Shown one piece after another: positions 23,801-36,440 of a stretch of 64,000 bases of DNA. The DNA is taken from the NCBI GenBank assembly GCA_036872755.1, contig JAVHNS010000003.1:2232001-2296000 (forward strand), written 5' to 3'. How positions within the stretch are numbered: position 1 is the stretch's first letter; the number at the start of each line of letters is the position of its first letter. Below the pieces are notes generated by a model, which saw only the letters and a program-made list of their open reading frames with translations, had not been told where the DNA came from and did no database searches. Both the position numbers and the translations under genes were made by a program. This stretch comes from Orbilia blumenaviensis (lineage: Eukaryota > Ascomycota > Orbiliomycetes > Orbiliales > Orbiliaceae).

Positions 23801-26800
23801 ACCAAATCAGTCTCTTCGTGAAGTCGGGTTTACCAAGACTCCAACCATATCGGGTCCCCGAACATCTGGGACATACATTCAAATACCATACTCAGCTGGC
23901 TCGACGTAGCTTCGGTTGTAACTCACACAGGCAAGTATATGCGGCTTCTCGTAATTGACTGTACTCTCAGACATTTAGACCATCATGCAGAAGAGTTACG
24001 GCTTGGGTAGGAGCTAGTTAACCACGCGACCAGGCTAAAGTCTAGGCAACCGACGCCTCTTCCCCAGATTTTTTACCAGTCGAGTTTTCACCTAAACGGC
24101 GACGCAATGAATATCCAAATTCCCATTGGCCCGAGCCCTCAGCCCAAATGCATGGTCTCGGACGATACTACCAGGATGGGAGGACCTGTTGACACCGATG
24201 CCTTCCAGAGAACTTCTCGTGTCCATACCCGCCCAAAGATAAGCGAAGGCCCCACAGATGCACGCAAAGCTGCGTGAGATCATACGGCTTTCCGCCCGCT
24301 CCTCGACGAATTCAACTCAAGAGCTGCAGCCAAGATAGTGCTATAATCAGAGCAGGCTTTCTTCTTGCATACATCAAAGTCTGTGTTCTTCAGCAGGTTT
24401 TTCTTTGCCAGCCACATTCTGAACTTTTCTTTCTTCTTTTTAGTCCTGTTGATGAATCCTGATTATTGAACACTCGGACCCCATATAGTCATCAAATATG
24501 ATGGGATGGTCTCTTTTCCCATCGGGCTTCCCGACGCCTGATCCAAATGGTTTTTTTTTTTTTTAAGCAATTATCGGGTATCTCCAGGCGAGATATCGAT
24601 CCCTAAGCCGCCAGGATGTCTGGGCCAATTGCTTGTCTTTCGTCAACCAACTTGGCGTGGGCCAAGTCAGGTATTCCTGAACTAGCTGTGCAGGGGTGGT
24701 AACCAACACAAAATCCGTTGTTATGGTTTTTAGATACCGGTTAATGGGTTTTGATCAACCCCTCGCTGCTATCATTTTTTTTTTTTTTTTTTTCTTCCTG
24801 AATACCGATCAGTTGGTACAGGGCCTGCCCGGTCCTCTGCGTAACGTGGTGACAGTCTCTTGACAAATAAGTCTAGTCCCTTCCTTGGGCGAAGTCGGAA
24901 CTAATGCCTCTTCTGAGGTGTAATCAATGGTTTTGATCTACTTCTCAAGTCTAGAATCAGAAGGGCTAGCTACGGTAAGTTTTGAATTGTGGTGCCATGT
25001 TTACTGTTACCTATTCGCCCTTAGCTAAATTTCCCTCAAAACTTTCCCATTTGGTTAAAGCAATGCCGGAATTGGGGACCGAGAATTGCGTAGGCTACGT
25101 AAAGCCTTCACGTTATAGCTAGAGCTACGCGTTACACACCCACAGCCCTGTTGCAAGTTGTTAGAGCTCATAATAGCGAAATATCATCTCCGGGGTATAA
25201 ATTGGTGCCTAGCAATCTCTGAAGCCTCAACATGGATTGATTAACAACTTTTTTTAACCCAGTTTCAAAAGGCTTCGAAAGTACCTATATAAAAACCCGT
25301 TTCCTTCGCATTGAGCTCCTGTGTCCGGCCTGCACCTGCAGGTCACAATGCTCCCCGGTTTGCGATCTACTCGGGTTTGGGGATCAACTTGTTCTCCACA
25401 GGATGCGCATGCTCGTAGGCATGTCCCCTGTAGTCTCTAGGATAAGCTTTTTGTGTTTGCATGCTCCGAAGACCGAGGATTCGGATGCCCGGCTGGCCTT
25501 TTCTGATGGGCGGGAAACTGCATAATGGATTGACGGGAATAATATTCCTGCATCTTGGTGTTATATGTATATTTCTTTTTACTTGAAGACGTATCCGTCT
25601 CCACCAAGTGGAAAATTCGTAGTGGCTTCACCAGTTTACTAGGCCAAGCCACTTCTAAAACCCCCAAAACTACTCCCCAAATTGCCCAAAGTCGGGTATC
25701 AAACCTCGCAGGGTCCTAGGCAGAATCATGGTGGTAGTTGCAATTTGTCAAAGTGTGACTTCATTAATAGGCTTGAGTGAAACGGATATTATCTCTAGCG
25801 TATGGTTTTTAAATCAACATTTCTGCGAACTCACACGACAGCGCGCGTTTCGGGTCTCGGGTTGATACAACTAGTAGTTAGTAGTTTAGCTAATAATCCA
25901 AATCTTCGGCTCGGAGAGCTCAGTCGGCGTCTGGGGTCAATCCCCAAATTAAAATGTTGGCTAGGGTACCTTGTTTAGGCTCCAGCATGCTACGGGGTCG
26001 TAGTTACACAGATACACAAAGCGGTGCCACTCGATAATACTTATATTTGTCCTCATGATTGAGATAGTTAATCTCGAATTTAGCTAGGCGCTCGCGGACC
26101 ATGTAAGAAGTCTATGATAGCGTAAGTAACATGTATATACCTACGTGTATGCGTACGTATTGTACGGGGTTTTGGCTGGTTTCTGAAGACGGTTTATAGA
26201 AAAAAGGGAACTTAGAACAGTATAAATAATTATTTGAAAGAAAATAAGACGGCTCGCTTTCTTTTTAAATCCTTTTAAGATTCGGAAGCAGTCCCAGAAA
26301 AGTACCCAAAACCCCTACGGTATATATATATACATGCTATCCTAGCCAACCAATTATTCGATATACGTAGGGATGCACGCTATTTATTCGACTACTATGT
26401 ATTAGCGCTGATTAGCTAGCTGTACAGCTGTGAAAGTTGTGCGTTGAGACAACTTAGCCTTAAAGGTGAATGCTCACGTTCGAGGTAGAAAAGTAGCGGG
26501 TTGGGAGAGTAGAAACCCAGATGGTGAAACCCGGCATTCTTTATTATCCACCTAGCCCTGCCGCAGTGCTGCTACAACTACCCAGACTCGACCCCAAGCT
26601 TGAGCGCCTGCGACTGCATCTCAGGATCAGATCAAGGACATCATAATACTGCAACTTGATAAACACATGTCTAATACCATTATCTCAGAGATACAGGGTA
26701 TACTTGGGACACGAGAAGGAGGTTTAGATTCAAGTGTAATTTAATTGCTAGTTTTAATTTTGTCTGCACATACCTAGGTATATTACACCTGATGCCTTCC

Positions 26801-28855
26801 CCATAGACACAAAGCATCTGAATATGTCACGGTGTAACACAAGCTTCTGCCGCGCCGCCTACCCCAGCCCTATATAAGATATAGTTAGGTCGTCTCCCTA
26901 GGGTAGGAGTGCCTCCGTTATGTCTCCCAGCCGACAGGAGCTTTCTCTGTAAGGAGCCAGTTTCTAGGAAGTATCCAAGGTACTGGTACCCAAGTGCCCT
27001 GACATGGGTTCATAAGGCTGCAGTGCCTTGTTTCAGATAATACGTTACCACATTTTGCTTTCTCGTATGCAAAGGTGCTTTCGTGTATTCAATACTGGCG
27101 CTACCTTACAACTCGTGCTCAAGCTCTTTTTTTTTTTTTTTTTTTTAAATCTTGGAACGCCGACATTTAATATTCTAGCTCTTTGGACAAATTCTACCTA
27201 GCGCACCTACTTCTATATATACGCATACGACACCACGGTGGCCAACGGGAAATTTGTTATTGTAGTGTATGTAATAAAGTTTGTGTTGGTATACAGTTTT
27301 AATATGCTTGTTCCCGACGCTGCTCATCAAGGCTAAACCTACCGTATATATACACTCAGATGCCACGTAGAATTACCTGGGTATATGGGCGTATAGAGGC
27401 GGGTCACTTCGTATAAGCTGACTTACGAGATATATAACAATATGGGTATATTGATATCCTAGATATGGACTATTACTTAGCTATATGGGTCTAAGCTATG
27501 TATATTTTCCAAATCAATAGAGCGAACCTTTTCGAAATTTCGTGGGCCCTGCTGTCGAGTTGGGCTATCATCCCTCATATGAAGATACGACTGGGATTAG
27601 CTAACGATACATCGATATCGATTCACACGCCTGTTTTCTTGATCGGATAAGTTGACTGCATGTTTGCATTTGTGGGGAAATAGGCCGAAAGACTGCGCTG
27701 AATACTTGCACTTAGTTCCGGGATAAAAGGGAAAACAAACTTTACTATACGTACCAGCCTGACCGAAACTGGCCATATACTGCGTAATGATGCTCGTGAG
27801 ATATCAAATATCGATTAGTTGATATATTCAAGTATACAACAGTGCGTGGGTTCGCAAGTGCAAGCTATTGTCGGGAAACCGGGCGTGAGGCTATGCATGT
27901 ACATTGATATATCTCGAAAATTTCATGCCTGCGGCCTGACTTAGAAGGCGTTCTAGATCTCCGGATCCAGAAGGCTCGAAGAAAAAGTATCTTATGCCTA
28001 TTTGTAGATTTTCTTGTCGAATGGAACCGGCTTTCCGCGTAGGCTTGTGGCGCATTGGCCTGTCGACTGCTGTCTTGCAACTAGTTGTTGTTCCATATGC
28101 ATATGAGGTATTCTGCTGATTTCTTTATCCGGCAATAGTCGGCAGATCATAAGGTGCTAATGATCCAGCGTGGTATTTCTCCCCTACCCTAGCATACTCT
28201 TGCATGCAACACCACTCAGCATCTTGTCCGGATGCATCTACCGACATGGCAATAGAATCCCGGCAATTACGGATTAGACGAGAAATAAAAGTCTTGGCTG
28301 CAGCTTATCATCGGTTGCTTCCAGTGGGTAGAGTACCCACCATTAGTCTCGGTGACGTATATCTATCCGCAGGCTGGGCTGGCTGGCTAGCTTTTTTTTC
28401 ACGGTGTAATGCGGAGTCCAACCTGGTGAAGAATTGATTCTGGTTAGCAAAGAAAATAAACTTTGAGCACGTTCACACTACTAATCAGAAAATTGTGGAG
28501 AAATTGGGGATCATTAAGGAAAGACTGGGTTTTATTATTTGACGCCGTAGTATGCTAGTTTATGCTGTGCTATGCTACAAAAATGCAATTCCATGCTGTT
28601 TCCAAACATTACTAATATCCAAGACTGATAAAATATCAATTAAAATTAATCATTAAGGAGCGTATGTGTGTGTGTGCGCGCGTGTGTGATTGTATAATAA
28701 TATGCTCGTAAGGAAATCCATCTCGTATTCGTCATTCAGATGTTTCTTTCGTATTATTGCGAACCATTCTATATTGTGCTTTTGAGGATTGGAAAATGGC
28801 TCGAGATCTTGAGATCGCCGCAACAAAGGGCTCTCAATATCAGGTCTTAGGGCAT
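20807..28855. other. 8-kb gene-poor region
   Basis: Beyond the permease promoter no open frame exceeds about 135 codons and none has a recognisable domain or a splice-supported partner. Homopolymer runs occur at 21286-21312 (27 A), 24551-24564 (14 T), 24775-24793 (19 T) and 27127-27146 (20 T). Short simple repeats include CATC units near 23397-23412 and GT/GC alternation near 28665-28687. The right part (about 25.8-28.7 kb) looks richer in TA and TATATA. This could be eroded repeats, but I found no terminal repeats or transposase fragment. Confidence 0.5.
20994..21001 (-). promoter_or_regulatory. Possible TATA element of the amino-acid permease
   Basis: TTTATAAA lies about 190 bases upstream of the permease start codon on the minus strand, in an otherwise GC-balanced leader. 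The distance is reasonable for a fungal promoter with a leader of 100-150 nt, but no transcription start is known. Confidence 0.35.
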
Positions 28856-29314
28856 TTAAAGCCAGCAGTTCTTGGAGTCAGTGGGGTAGTAGGTGATGTA
28901 AACCGTAACGACACCCTCTGCAGTGGTGCCGCTCTTGGAGACGCTGCTGAAAGCCTCGGGAGAAGCAATTACAGTCTCAACACCGTCTCTAGCAACGTCG
29001 ATGGCGATGAAGTTGAACCAAAGGTTGGTTTGTGGGTTGCGGGCGCGGAAGCAAGCACCGCAGGATGGGGAGTTCCAGCTGGTAACAAACTTGTGGGCAG
29101 CAACTTGGACACCTGGCTTAAGCTTGGTCCTGAGCTGGCTGAGGTTTGTAACGGTACCCTTGAACCTGGTGATCAAGCCATTGGCACCATCAGAGCAAGC
29201 AAAGCTGGTGAGAGGAAGGTTCCTGGAATAGGAGTAGTTGGGATCGTATTTCAACTGGCTGGCAGAGGCACAGGCAACCAAGAGGAGGAGGGTGTAGAAG
29301 AATCGGAACAACAT
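28856..29314 (-). CDS. Secreted cerato-platanin family protein (CS-antigen / Asp f 15 type)
   Basis: A single uninterrupted frame of 152 residues. A signal peptide is clear (about residues 1-18, ending CASAS), followed by the family opening LKYDPNYSYS. SFACSDGANGLITRF and TSWNSPSCGACFRARNP contain the conserved cerato-platanin Cys pattern. A late NFIAIDVARDG stretch and a final Cys (SKNCWL) complete four cysteines for two disulfides. Members are small double-psi beta-barrel proteins of the fungal surface. Known relatives include the Coccidioides 19-kDa CS antigen and Aspergillus Asp f 15; some plant-pathogen members act as elicitors. The stretch between CSDGANGLITRF and TSWNSPSCG (about 26 residues) looks longer and more basic than in typical members. 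A TATATATA sequence near 29468 is about 150 bases upstream. Confidence 0.9.
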   Translation of the reverse strand: MLFRFFYTLLLLVACASASQLKYDPNYSYSRNLPLTSFACSDGANGLITRFKGTVTNLSQLRTKLKPGVQVAAHKFVTSWNSPSCGACFRARNPQTNLWFNFIAIDVARDGVETVIASPEAFSSVSKSGTTAEGVVTVYITYYPTDSKNCWL

Positions 29315-32300
29315 TTTGATTGCTTGGTAGTATTCGTTAAAAAACGAAAGTTATAAAATATGTATTATATATTGAGTGTTTTGAAGGTAGCGAATGTATT
29401 GAAGTTGATTGAGGAAGCTGATGAGGATGATAATAAAAAATATCAATTCAACAGCAGATTTAATGAGTATATATACTTCAGAGCAGGAGCTCGCAGCCCT
29501 ATGCCTCCTATACTGAATTAGTCTACCATCACCATTTTCGATCGCGATGCTCACGGGATTCTGTGAATATTCATCCGTGAGGTTACTTCGAGGCAAGGTT
29601 TGTCGAGCGAACAAGGACTAGGGCCAGGATAAAAATAGTAGAGTTCTTGTTGTTGTTTAGTATTTCTCTTTGCTCTTTTCTCTCTGTGTCACAAGCGAGG
29701 AAATTCTTCACACAAAATTTAGCGGGGCTGGCCGCGGGTATGGCCAATTCAGGGATAGCGCAACTTAGTTTCCTTCCATTGCCCCAACCTTTGAACTCAC
29801 CCGGCGAAATGCGTTAACGAATGTAACCCGAGATCATGAGAAGTGACATCAGAAATGGGGTTAGCTGCCCAAAAGAAGCTTCTTAGTGAGGTGATATTTG
29901 GCGTACGGGCGGCAGGGCTTAATGTTTCCGGCAATACTCACATACTGTCCCCACAATATTTGCATATCATTATTTCATTGAGAGCGAGATGCCTGCTTTC
30001 TTTCAGCGATCAACCCGTACATAAGTCTCGAGCTCGCTATCAGGTCATTTCCCCATGCTGGATGCCACCATCGTGAATTGACGGTAATTAACCTGGTAGC
30101 TGAACAACTACTAGTATAGCAACTAGGCCGAAGGTGCCAATCTGACAAACATCTTGATAAGGCTTTTCCGTAATCACTAGGTGAGACCGTAGACTATTAC
30201 CTTTTGCTTCCGTGATTAAGAACTCTTAATAACCTAATTTAATATCAAATGCAACCTACTGCACGCCAGGGCTGAATGTGCTGAGATCATGCAAACTCTG
30301 AATTTGGCCGCAAATGCGGCGATACCGTCATGAGCTCGACACAGATCATTAGTCTCAAGAGATAACTACTTACTGACTAAACAACATGGGAATATCTTTC
30401 TGTTCACGTTGGCAGCAGCTAACCGGAGTCAAGGCGAGCCCTTCCACGCTCTTTAGAGTAGTCCAGGACCCTTTTTTCTTGGAGGGCTAGGTTATGATTG
30501 TGGCTTCCGCAAGGACCGAACGGACAGATGCCTTAATTCAGGGTTTCTGCACTGTAACCTTTTAAGGTTTTGTCTAACCAATTTTGGGCATGATGCTCTG
30601 ACATTTCCGCGCATTTCTCCGTGCTGTTCACAGCACCCTACCAACGATTCATTGACACGAGAGGTTTGCTTGCGTTCTATCCGGAGATGGGAGGATACAG
30701 CATAGCCGAGTAATCTTGTCTTAATGCCAAGCTCGCGGATTGTCAACGTTTTGGGAATACCTCCAATATAGAAATCTAGATCGTGGGCAAAAGCAACATC
30801 TCGGGACTCGAATAGATTACAGGATTAATGTTGTGTAAAGATTTTAGATGTCTGTTTGCAAAGTGTATCTTGCCCGCGAGTGCTCAGTGATCAACACCCA
30901 CCTCTGACTTCGACTTCGACTTGTACGAGACCTACAAGCATTAAATCTTCAACGCCAACATTAATTGTCGGAGGAAAATGTCTTTCGGTCTGTGGAGAGT
31001 ATTTCTGAGAACTCTTGGATGATTGTTAGTTGATAATGGTCGGCTTGACGTCATTGGGCACTGTAGGACGAGCCGATTCATATTCTCGAATATTCGGTTG
31101 CATCTGAGACTGGTTTACGAGACCAGTTGCATCTATCTGGCGTGATGTCGAAGAAGATATTTTTACTTCCTGCACAACATAATGCAACGGCGAGCAAAAG
31201 CAAGTCATGCCAACCAAGATCTCATGTCCGCCTAATTTTTTCAACCTAATTTTGGCTAATCAGTGCACCGCCAAGAGTGGCGAGTCCTGACAGACCACTC
31301 AGTGGAGTCGTGGCTTGACACGAGGCTGGTGAAGTGTGTTGCAAATATCTTGGCAAAACTCGGCTTCAAACTTGTCCCAATATCTCGGCTTGCCGACCAG
31401 CCGAATCGGCACGATGAGGACAGGACCCTGTGTGGGATGCTGCAGTTTGGCCCGGGCGGACCCTGTTCGGCTTCAGGGTTTTACTTACGATTGGTTTCCG
31501 GTAAGTTGTCAGACAACCATATCGACGAATAGTGGGCGTGACTTGAGTGGCTAACTGCATGCAGCGGGGTCATCATCGCACCCATAAATCAAGTTGTACA
31601 GCATGAAATGGTACTGCAGGAAAAACGAGATCCGGTAGTCGCAGATGATTGGACCCTCTTCCCTTCAAGGTGGGTGAATGGAACGGGAAAACATTTGTTG
31701 CGAAATATTCCGATAACGAAAATATCTCATTCCGAGTGTCCCCTTCATCCTATTTCGGCCCGGCAAATTGATTGCATATCGCACGAAATCCGAGCAGTTC
31801 AATTTCCGCGCATCGGCGCGGGAAATAGCAACAGCAATCAGCGAAAAACACAGGCAACATCAACATTTGCGATACCTCGAGGCAACGGAGGGGAAAGATC
31901 AGATGAAGGCTCCAGTATATATGTCGAGCATAAGCAGCGGGAAGAGGGGCGGTTTAGTCGGCCAGTCGAGCTCTTGAGATCCAAATCGCTGCACACATAT
32001 GTGTTCTTGCATGGCCTTGCATAAAGTCAAGAATGTCCTTTGGGAAAGTTTTCCAATGAAATCGAGCGGTCTCCAAGAAACCCGCGTTATTGATCTCGTG
32101 AATCAATCAGCAGCAGGCTTGGGTACAGGGGAGTGAACCGCGCTATGCTCTCTACGGAAGAAAAATTTTAATTGCGGGATCGATAAGAGTTATGTGCCTA
32201 TGATCGTCGACAGGCCATAGCTGCGACGGGCGCATTTCACAAACGAAAAGATGGCTATGGGCTTTGGGCTTGGAAGTTCGATGGAAGGTACATGTACCAC

Positions 32301-33437
32301 CACCAGCCGGTACATGTCCAGACACAAGCACGGTGCGACGGAAGGGTACGTCAGGCGACCATCATCAAAGATCAAGTTTGAGTTAGGGCACAAGCGAAGA
32401 GCAACCCGTGGGCTGCGCATCGAAATTCGAGCGGCGGCGAAAAATTTTCTTGTATCGGCGTCGATATCAGTGTTTCGCAATATCAACCTGTGTCGCAATT
32501 ATCCCATCCTCCCACAGAAAAGACCCTCGACATCTTCTCCCTTGAAGCCAACTCGATCACAAGGAACTTCCTAAACCCTTTTGACGATATTGCAGCCAAG
32601 TCCGACACTAGCTGGTCTGTCGCCCGCAATAACGTGCAATAGCTGAACAAGCCTAATCCATTTTCCAAACCGTTTTCGGACCAAGTGTGTGCAGCGCAGC
32701 GCAGCTGGAAACCGAAGAGTGGGAAAACACGCATCGCTTCATCTCGCATCCACCCTTTTATGGACAGCTCAACCAGGAAAGGTAACAATAATAAACTCCT
32801 TCCCCAATCAGCGAAAATGGGCGGTGCCAGGGAAATAGCCAAATGACTAACGCCTCATTCCATCGCTGCTCATCCACTCTTTTTCAGTCTTTTTCTTTCA
32901 CCAGCTACCATCACCACCACCAGAGTAACGGTTGGGCAGTCGTTGTTGAGAACCGACTACGCTTTGCCCCAACTACTGACGACTGTGCAGATTCGGTAAA
33001 CCGTCGTCACCGGTTGCCATCGACAGGTTGAAACCGGTTTTCTGCGGGGCTTCTCGGAATACGCCCCCTTAAAACATTAAACACGACCTTCAACACCAAC
33101 ATTCCTTAAAATATAGTTTTTTTCTTACGACGAGACGCTCTTTTTTTGATTTTTGTTGCTTGATTGCTGGTACTGCCCTTCCTTTTAAAACGCGATTTAC
33201 GAACTAGAAAAGAGAAAAAAAGAAGAAAAAAGAAAAGAAGAAAAAAAAGCCCGGAGGACTATCGATTCTATGAAGATAGTTCCGAGGACGGTGTCCTTAC
33301 AAAATTCTGTCTAGTATTGTTAGGGGGCTGCCTTAGTCCCCGACTTCACCGTCGTCAAGATTACGAAACTCGGGAGCCGCGGGGGCGTGTCGATTGACCG
33401 TCAACGCGTAAAGTCGAGCGAACTCCGATTGGAAGCG
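29315..33437. other. 4-kb gene-poor intergenic region
   Basis: Shared promoter region of the cerato-platanin gene (minus) and the coiled-coil gene (plus). Short open frames (for example 31263-31532 plus) show no domain. A purine tract of A and G lies at about 33206-33250 just upstream of the coiled-coil gene. Confidence 0.5.
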
Positions 33438-36400
33438 ATGCCGGTTGTCCAGCATCGTTCACGAAGGTTGTCGACTTCCTCGAACACAGATGACTTGCAT
33501 GCGGAGATCGATTCGCTGCAGGCACAGCTGGATACGACACAGTCGAACCTCGGAACTCTCCGGGGTACGAACAACCGCCTAAACGACCGTATCCAGAAAC
33601 TTGAAGCACAGCTCGATGACAATGCGGTGCATGTGCAGACCCAAGAAAAGGATATAAATTCTTTGCGACGACAGTTACGAATAAGCGGCGCCGAAATTAC
33701 GAGGTTACGAACAGAAAGAGAGGTCTTAGAGAAAGATTATGAAAGTGTTCAGAAAGATGTTGTCCGCGAACAGGATGAGAGGAGGAAGCTCATGGACAAG
33801 GTTGCGGAGCTGGAAGAGCAAGTGGCATCAGCTCTCCACTTACATGTCGTATCCAGTAACAGGGTTGGAAGTTCTGGCGGAAATAACGACAAGAAGAGAC
33901 CGACGTCATGGTTGGATCTGAGTGCAAAACTGCGCGAAACCGAAAACGAACTTGATGCCGTTCAACAGGAGCGAGATTGGCTCGAAGGACAATTGGAGAA
34001 GTTTATTCATGCAAAAGACGCTCTGGATAGCAATTTTAGCATAAAAAACTTACGCTCTCGCACTAGTATGAGCTCCATGGCAGAAAGTGCGCGCAGTCAT
34101 GGATCGAGTAGCCGACGAAGCAGTACATCTTCTCATACGCCATTAAACAAACAATCTTTAGGTCAGGAGCTTGGTCTGGAATGGAATGGGGAATATAACT
34201 CAGATGCCGAGTCCGATGATTCGGGGGACTCCGACTCGACAGAGCGAGCAGGCGAATCTGAAGCGGAGCAAACCTTGGTGGTTCCACGAATCGTAGCCGA
34301 CGATGATGCCGCCTCGATTGCTTCTTCCTCCAAACGTGAACTGAAAGATTTCGCTTTAAGGTTAGACACATCTGGTCGCCCGTATCGAGCTCGATCCCGA
34401 GCTCCGTCTGCGGCATCGCACCGTGCACCTTCAATTGCAGCGTCCATTAGATCTCGAATGTCCACCCGAAGCGCCCGTCCTAGCAGCCGATTATCTCATC
34501 TGGACGATATCCCGCCGCCGCCTGTCACTGCCACCGCTGTTTTCCACGAAATCGAACGCCAACACGACGCAAAAGTTGCTAAGCTTCAGCATGATATTGT
34601 TACCCTTAGCACGGATCTACAAGGAGAAATCGAGATTTTGCAGCAGGAAGTTAACGCAGCACGAGAGGAGAGAGATGTTTGCGTTTTGGAAATCCAAAAG
34701 TTAAACACGGAGCTTAGCGTCGCTAATGCTCGCCACGAGGATTCCATGACAGCATTGGAAGCCGCACTCGCTGCTGCTGAGGTAGCAAAAGAGCAAGCCA
34801 GGGCTGCACAAGAGGCACCCCCGCCGCCGCCCGTTATCGTGGAAGTTCCTGTCATTAAAGAGGTCAAAGAAGTCAAGGAAGTTAAGGAAGTTAAGGAAGT
34901 CAAGGAGATAGGTATTCAAACCGACACATTTGAACCAGAACCGGCTACTCTTGAACCCGAAGCTTTAGACCTCGAAGCTACAGAGACGCCCGAAGAACTG
35001 ATAGAAGTCATGGAAGCCCTAGACGCGCCCGAGGAAAGCGTCCATGAAGAGCTAGTGGAAACGATGACTACTATCGAGGTTCCGATTCCCGTCGCGTCTC
35101 CAGAACCGCTAGAAATCGTTGAGCCGCCAGTTACCCACTTTAACGCAGCATTGGAAGCTGAGATTACCACGCTCAGAGAGCAAGAACAAATCCGGCTGGC
35201 TGATAACCTCAAGCTGAAATCTGAAATTGATGTTTTAACTCGCGATCTGAGAGAGAAGGACACGTTGCTGCGAGCCGAGGTTGTTAGACTGGAAAGCCAT
35301 CTGGATGAGCTTATTCGAGACAACCGTAACATGAAGGACGATGCTGAAATCAATCATTACAAGGTTGAAAATCTTGCAGACGAGCTAGATCGAACTCGAG
35401 AACTCCTCCAAATCCAAGCAGGCGAACGGCGCGAGTTTATGGAGGAGATAGAACAGCTCCGGGCGCGAAATAGGGAGCTGGAGCTTCAAATGCGTATTCG
35501 GTTAGCTACGCCTTCGCCGGTCCCCCAGGACGGCACGGACGAACGCTCCGTCCCCGATACGGAAACCTATGCCTTCCCTATTAAGGATTCATCGAGCGCG
35601 AAATCCGATTTTGAGGACACTTTCGATAGGTCCGACGACGAATTTGCTCTTGTTTCAGATTCTGAGTCAGATGTCCCGCCACCTGCCCCGCTACCTACAA
35701 AACATAAGCGGCGTAAATCAAGCTCTGGGAAACACAAACGACACCATTCCAAACGAGAGAAGAGAAGAGAGAAAGAGAAAGAAAGGGAAGACAAAGTGGA
35801 TACCCCAAAGGAAACTTTGACCCCGCGGAAACACTCGCATTCAAAACAATCTTCAGTGTCTAAAATTCCCACCGCTTCTAAGATACCGTCAGCGACCAAG
35901 TCAACAAGAAAGAGCATGACACTACCAAGATCAGTTTCTTCACAGTTGCCTTCGGGGTTGAAGTCACCGAAATCGCCACCGCCCACACCGCCCCCAGAGC
36001 CGCGATTCGAACGCGAGTCTCGCTCCTCTACCCAGGAGCAACCTAGAACACGTCCATCGACTTTAGCTCTTAAAATTCCGCGGCCCAGTATCAGTTTTCG
36101 TGGCGCACAGACGCCAGCTGAACCCCCGCCCGACAAGACCTACTGGAAAGACCTCATGGTCGGCGGCTACTCCATGCCACCGCATGAGTACAACAGGCAT
36201 CGCCGCGACATGCGAAACTTTCATAAGAATATGCAAATCAAAGTAACGGCAAAAGGTGTGGAAACAAAGGGCAGGGTTGGTACCGGGGCCGGATTTGGCG
36301 TTGGTAACTACGCAGACGAACCGGAGCTCAAACCTATCTCTAAAAAGAAAATTCCGAAACGTCGAACATCATTTTCGGATGATGAAGCATATACACATAA

Positions 36401-36440
36401 GGAACGAGGCGGGTGGCTCTCTGGAGTTTTCCGCAAATGA
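33438..36440 (+). CDS. Large coiled-coil protein, function unknown
   Basis: A single frame of 1000 residues. The frame is open back to 33324 but has no ATG before 33438, so I take that ATG. Three long heptad-rich segments predict coiled coils: about residues 20-135, 375-455 and 565-690. Between the first two are Ser/Arg-rich linkers. At about residues 472-490 a VKE tripeptide is repeated about five times (bases 34860-34910). After the third coil comes an acidic, then Lys/Arg/Ser-rich and Pro-rich region (about 700-890). The last 100 residues look folded and conserved-like, with TYWKDLMVGGYSMPPHEYNR and a Gly-rich stretch, ending GGWLSGVFRK. It is probably a cytoskeletal or scaffold protein; I cannot name it. 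Confidence 0.83.
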   Translation: MPVVQHRSRRLSTSSNTDDLHAEIDSLQAQLDTTQSNLGTLRGTNNRLNDRIQKLEAQLDDNAVHVQTQEKDINSLRRQLRISGAEITRLRTEREVLEKDYESVQKDVVREQDERRKLMDKVAELEEQVASALHLHVVSSNRVGSSGGNNDKKRPTSWLDLSAKLRETENELDAVQQERDWLEGQLEKFIHAKDALDSNFSIKNLRSRTSMSSMAESARSHGSSSRRSSTSSHTPLNKQSLGQELGLEWNGEYNSDAESDDSGDSDSTERAGESEAEQTLVVPRIVADDDAASIASSSKRELKDFALRLDTSGRPYRARSRAPSAASHRAPSIAASIRSRMSTRSARPSSRLSHLDDIPPPPVTATAVFHEIERQHDAKVAKLQHDIVTLSTDLQGEIEILQQEVNAAREERDVCVLEIQKLNTELSVANARHEDSMTALEAALAAAEVAKEQARAAQEAPPPPPVIVEVPVIKEVKEVKEVKEVKEVKEIGIQTDTFEPEPATLEPEALDLEATETPEELIEVMEALDAPEESVHEELVETMTTIEVPIPVASPEPLEIVEPPVTHFNAALEAEITTLREQEQIRLADNLKLKSEIDVLTRDLREKDTLLRAEVVRLESHLDELIRDNRNMKDDAEINHYKVENLADELDRTRELLQIQAGERREFMEEIEQLRARNRELELQMRIRLATPSPVPQDGTDERSVPDTETYAFPIKDSSSAKSDFEDTFDRSDDEFALVSDSESDVPPPAPLPTKHKRRKSSSGKHKRHHSKREKRREKEKEREDKVDTPKETLTPRKHSHSKQSSVSKIPTASKIPSATKSTRKSMTLPRSVSSQLPSGLKSPKSPPPTPPPEPRFERESRSSTQEQPRTRPSTLALKIPRPSISFRGAQTPAEPPPDKTYWKDLMVGGYSMPPHEYNRHRRDMRNFHKNMQIKVTAKGVETKGRVGTGAGFGVGNYADEPELKPISKKKIPKRRTSFSDDEAYTHKERGGWLSGVFRK

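Noticed and set aside
33387..33437. Extension of the coiled-coil gene to a GTG at 33387
   Set aside because: Nuclear genes of fungi normally start at ATG; the first in-frame ATG is 33438.
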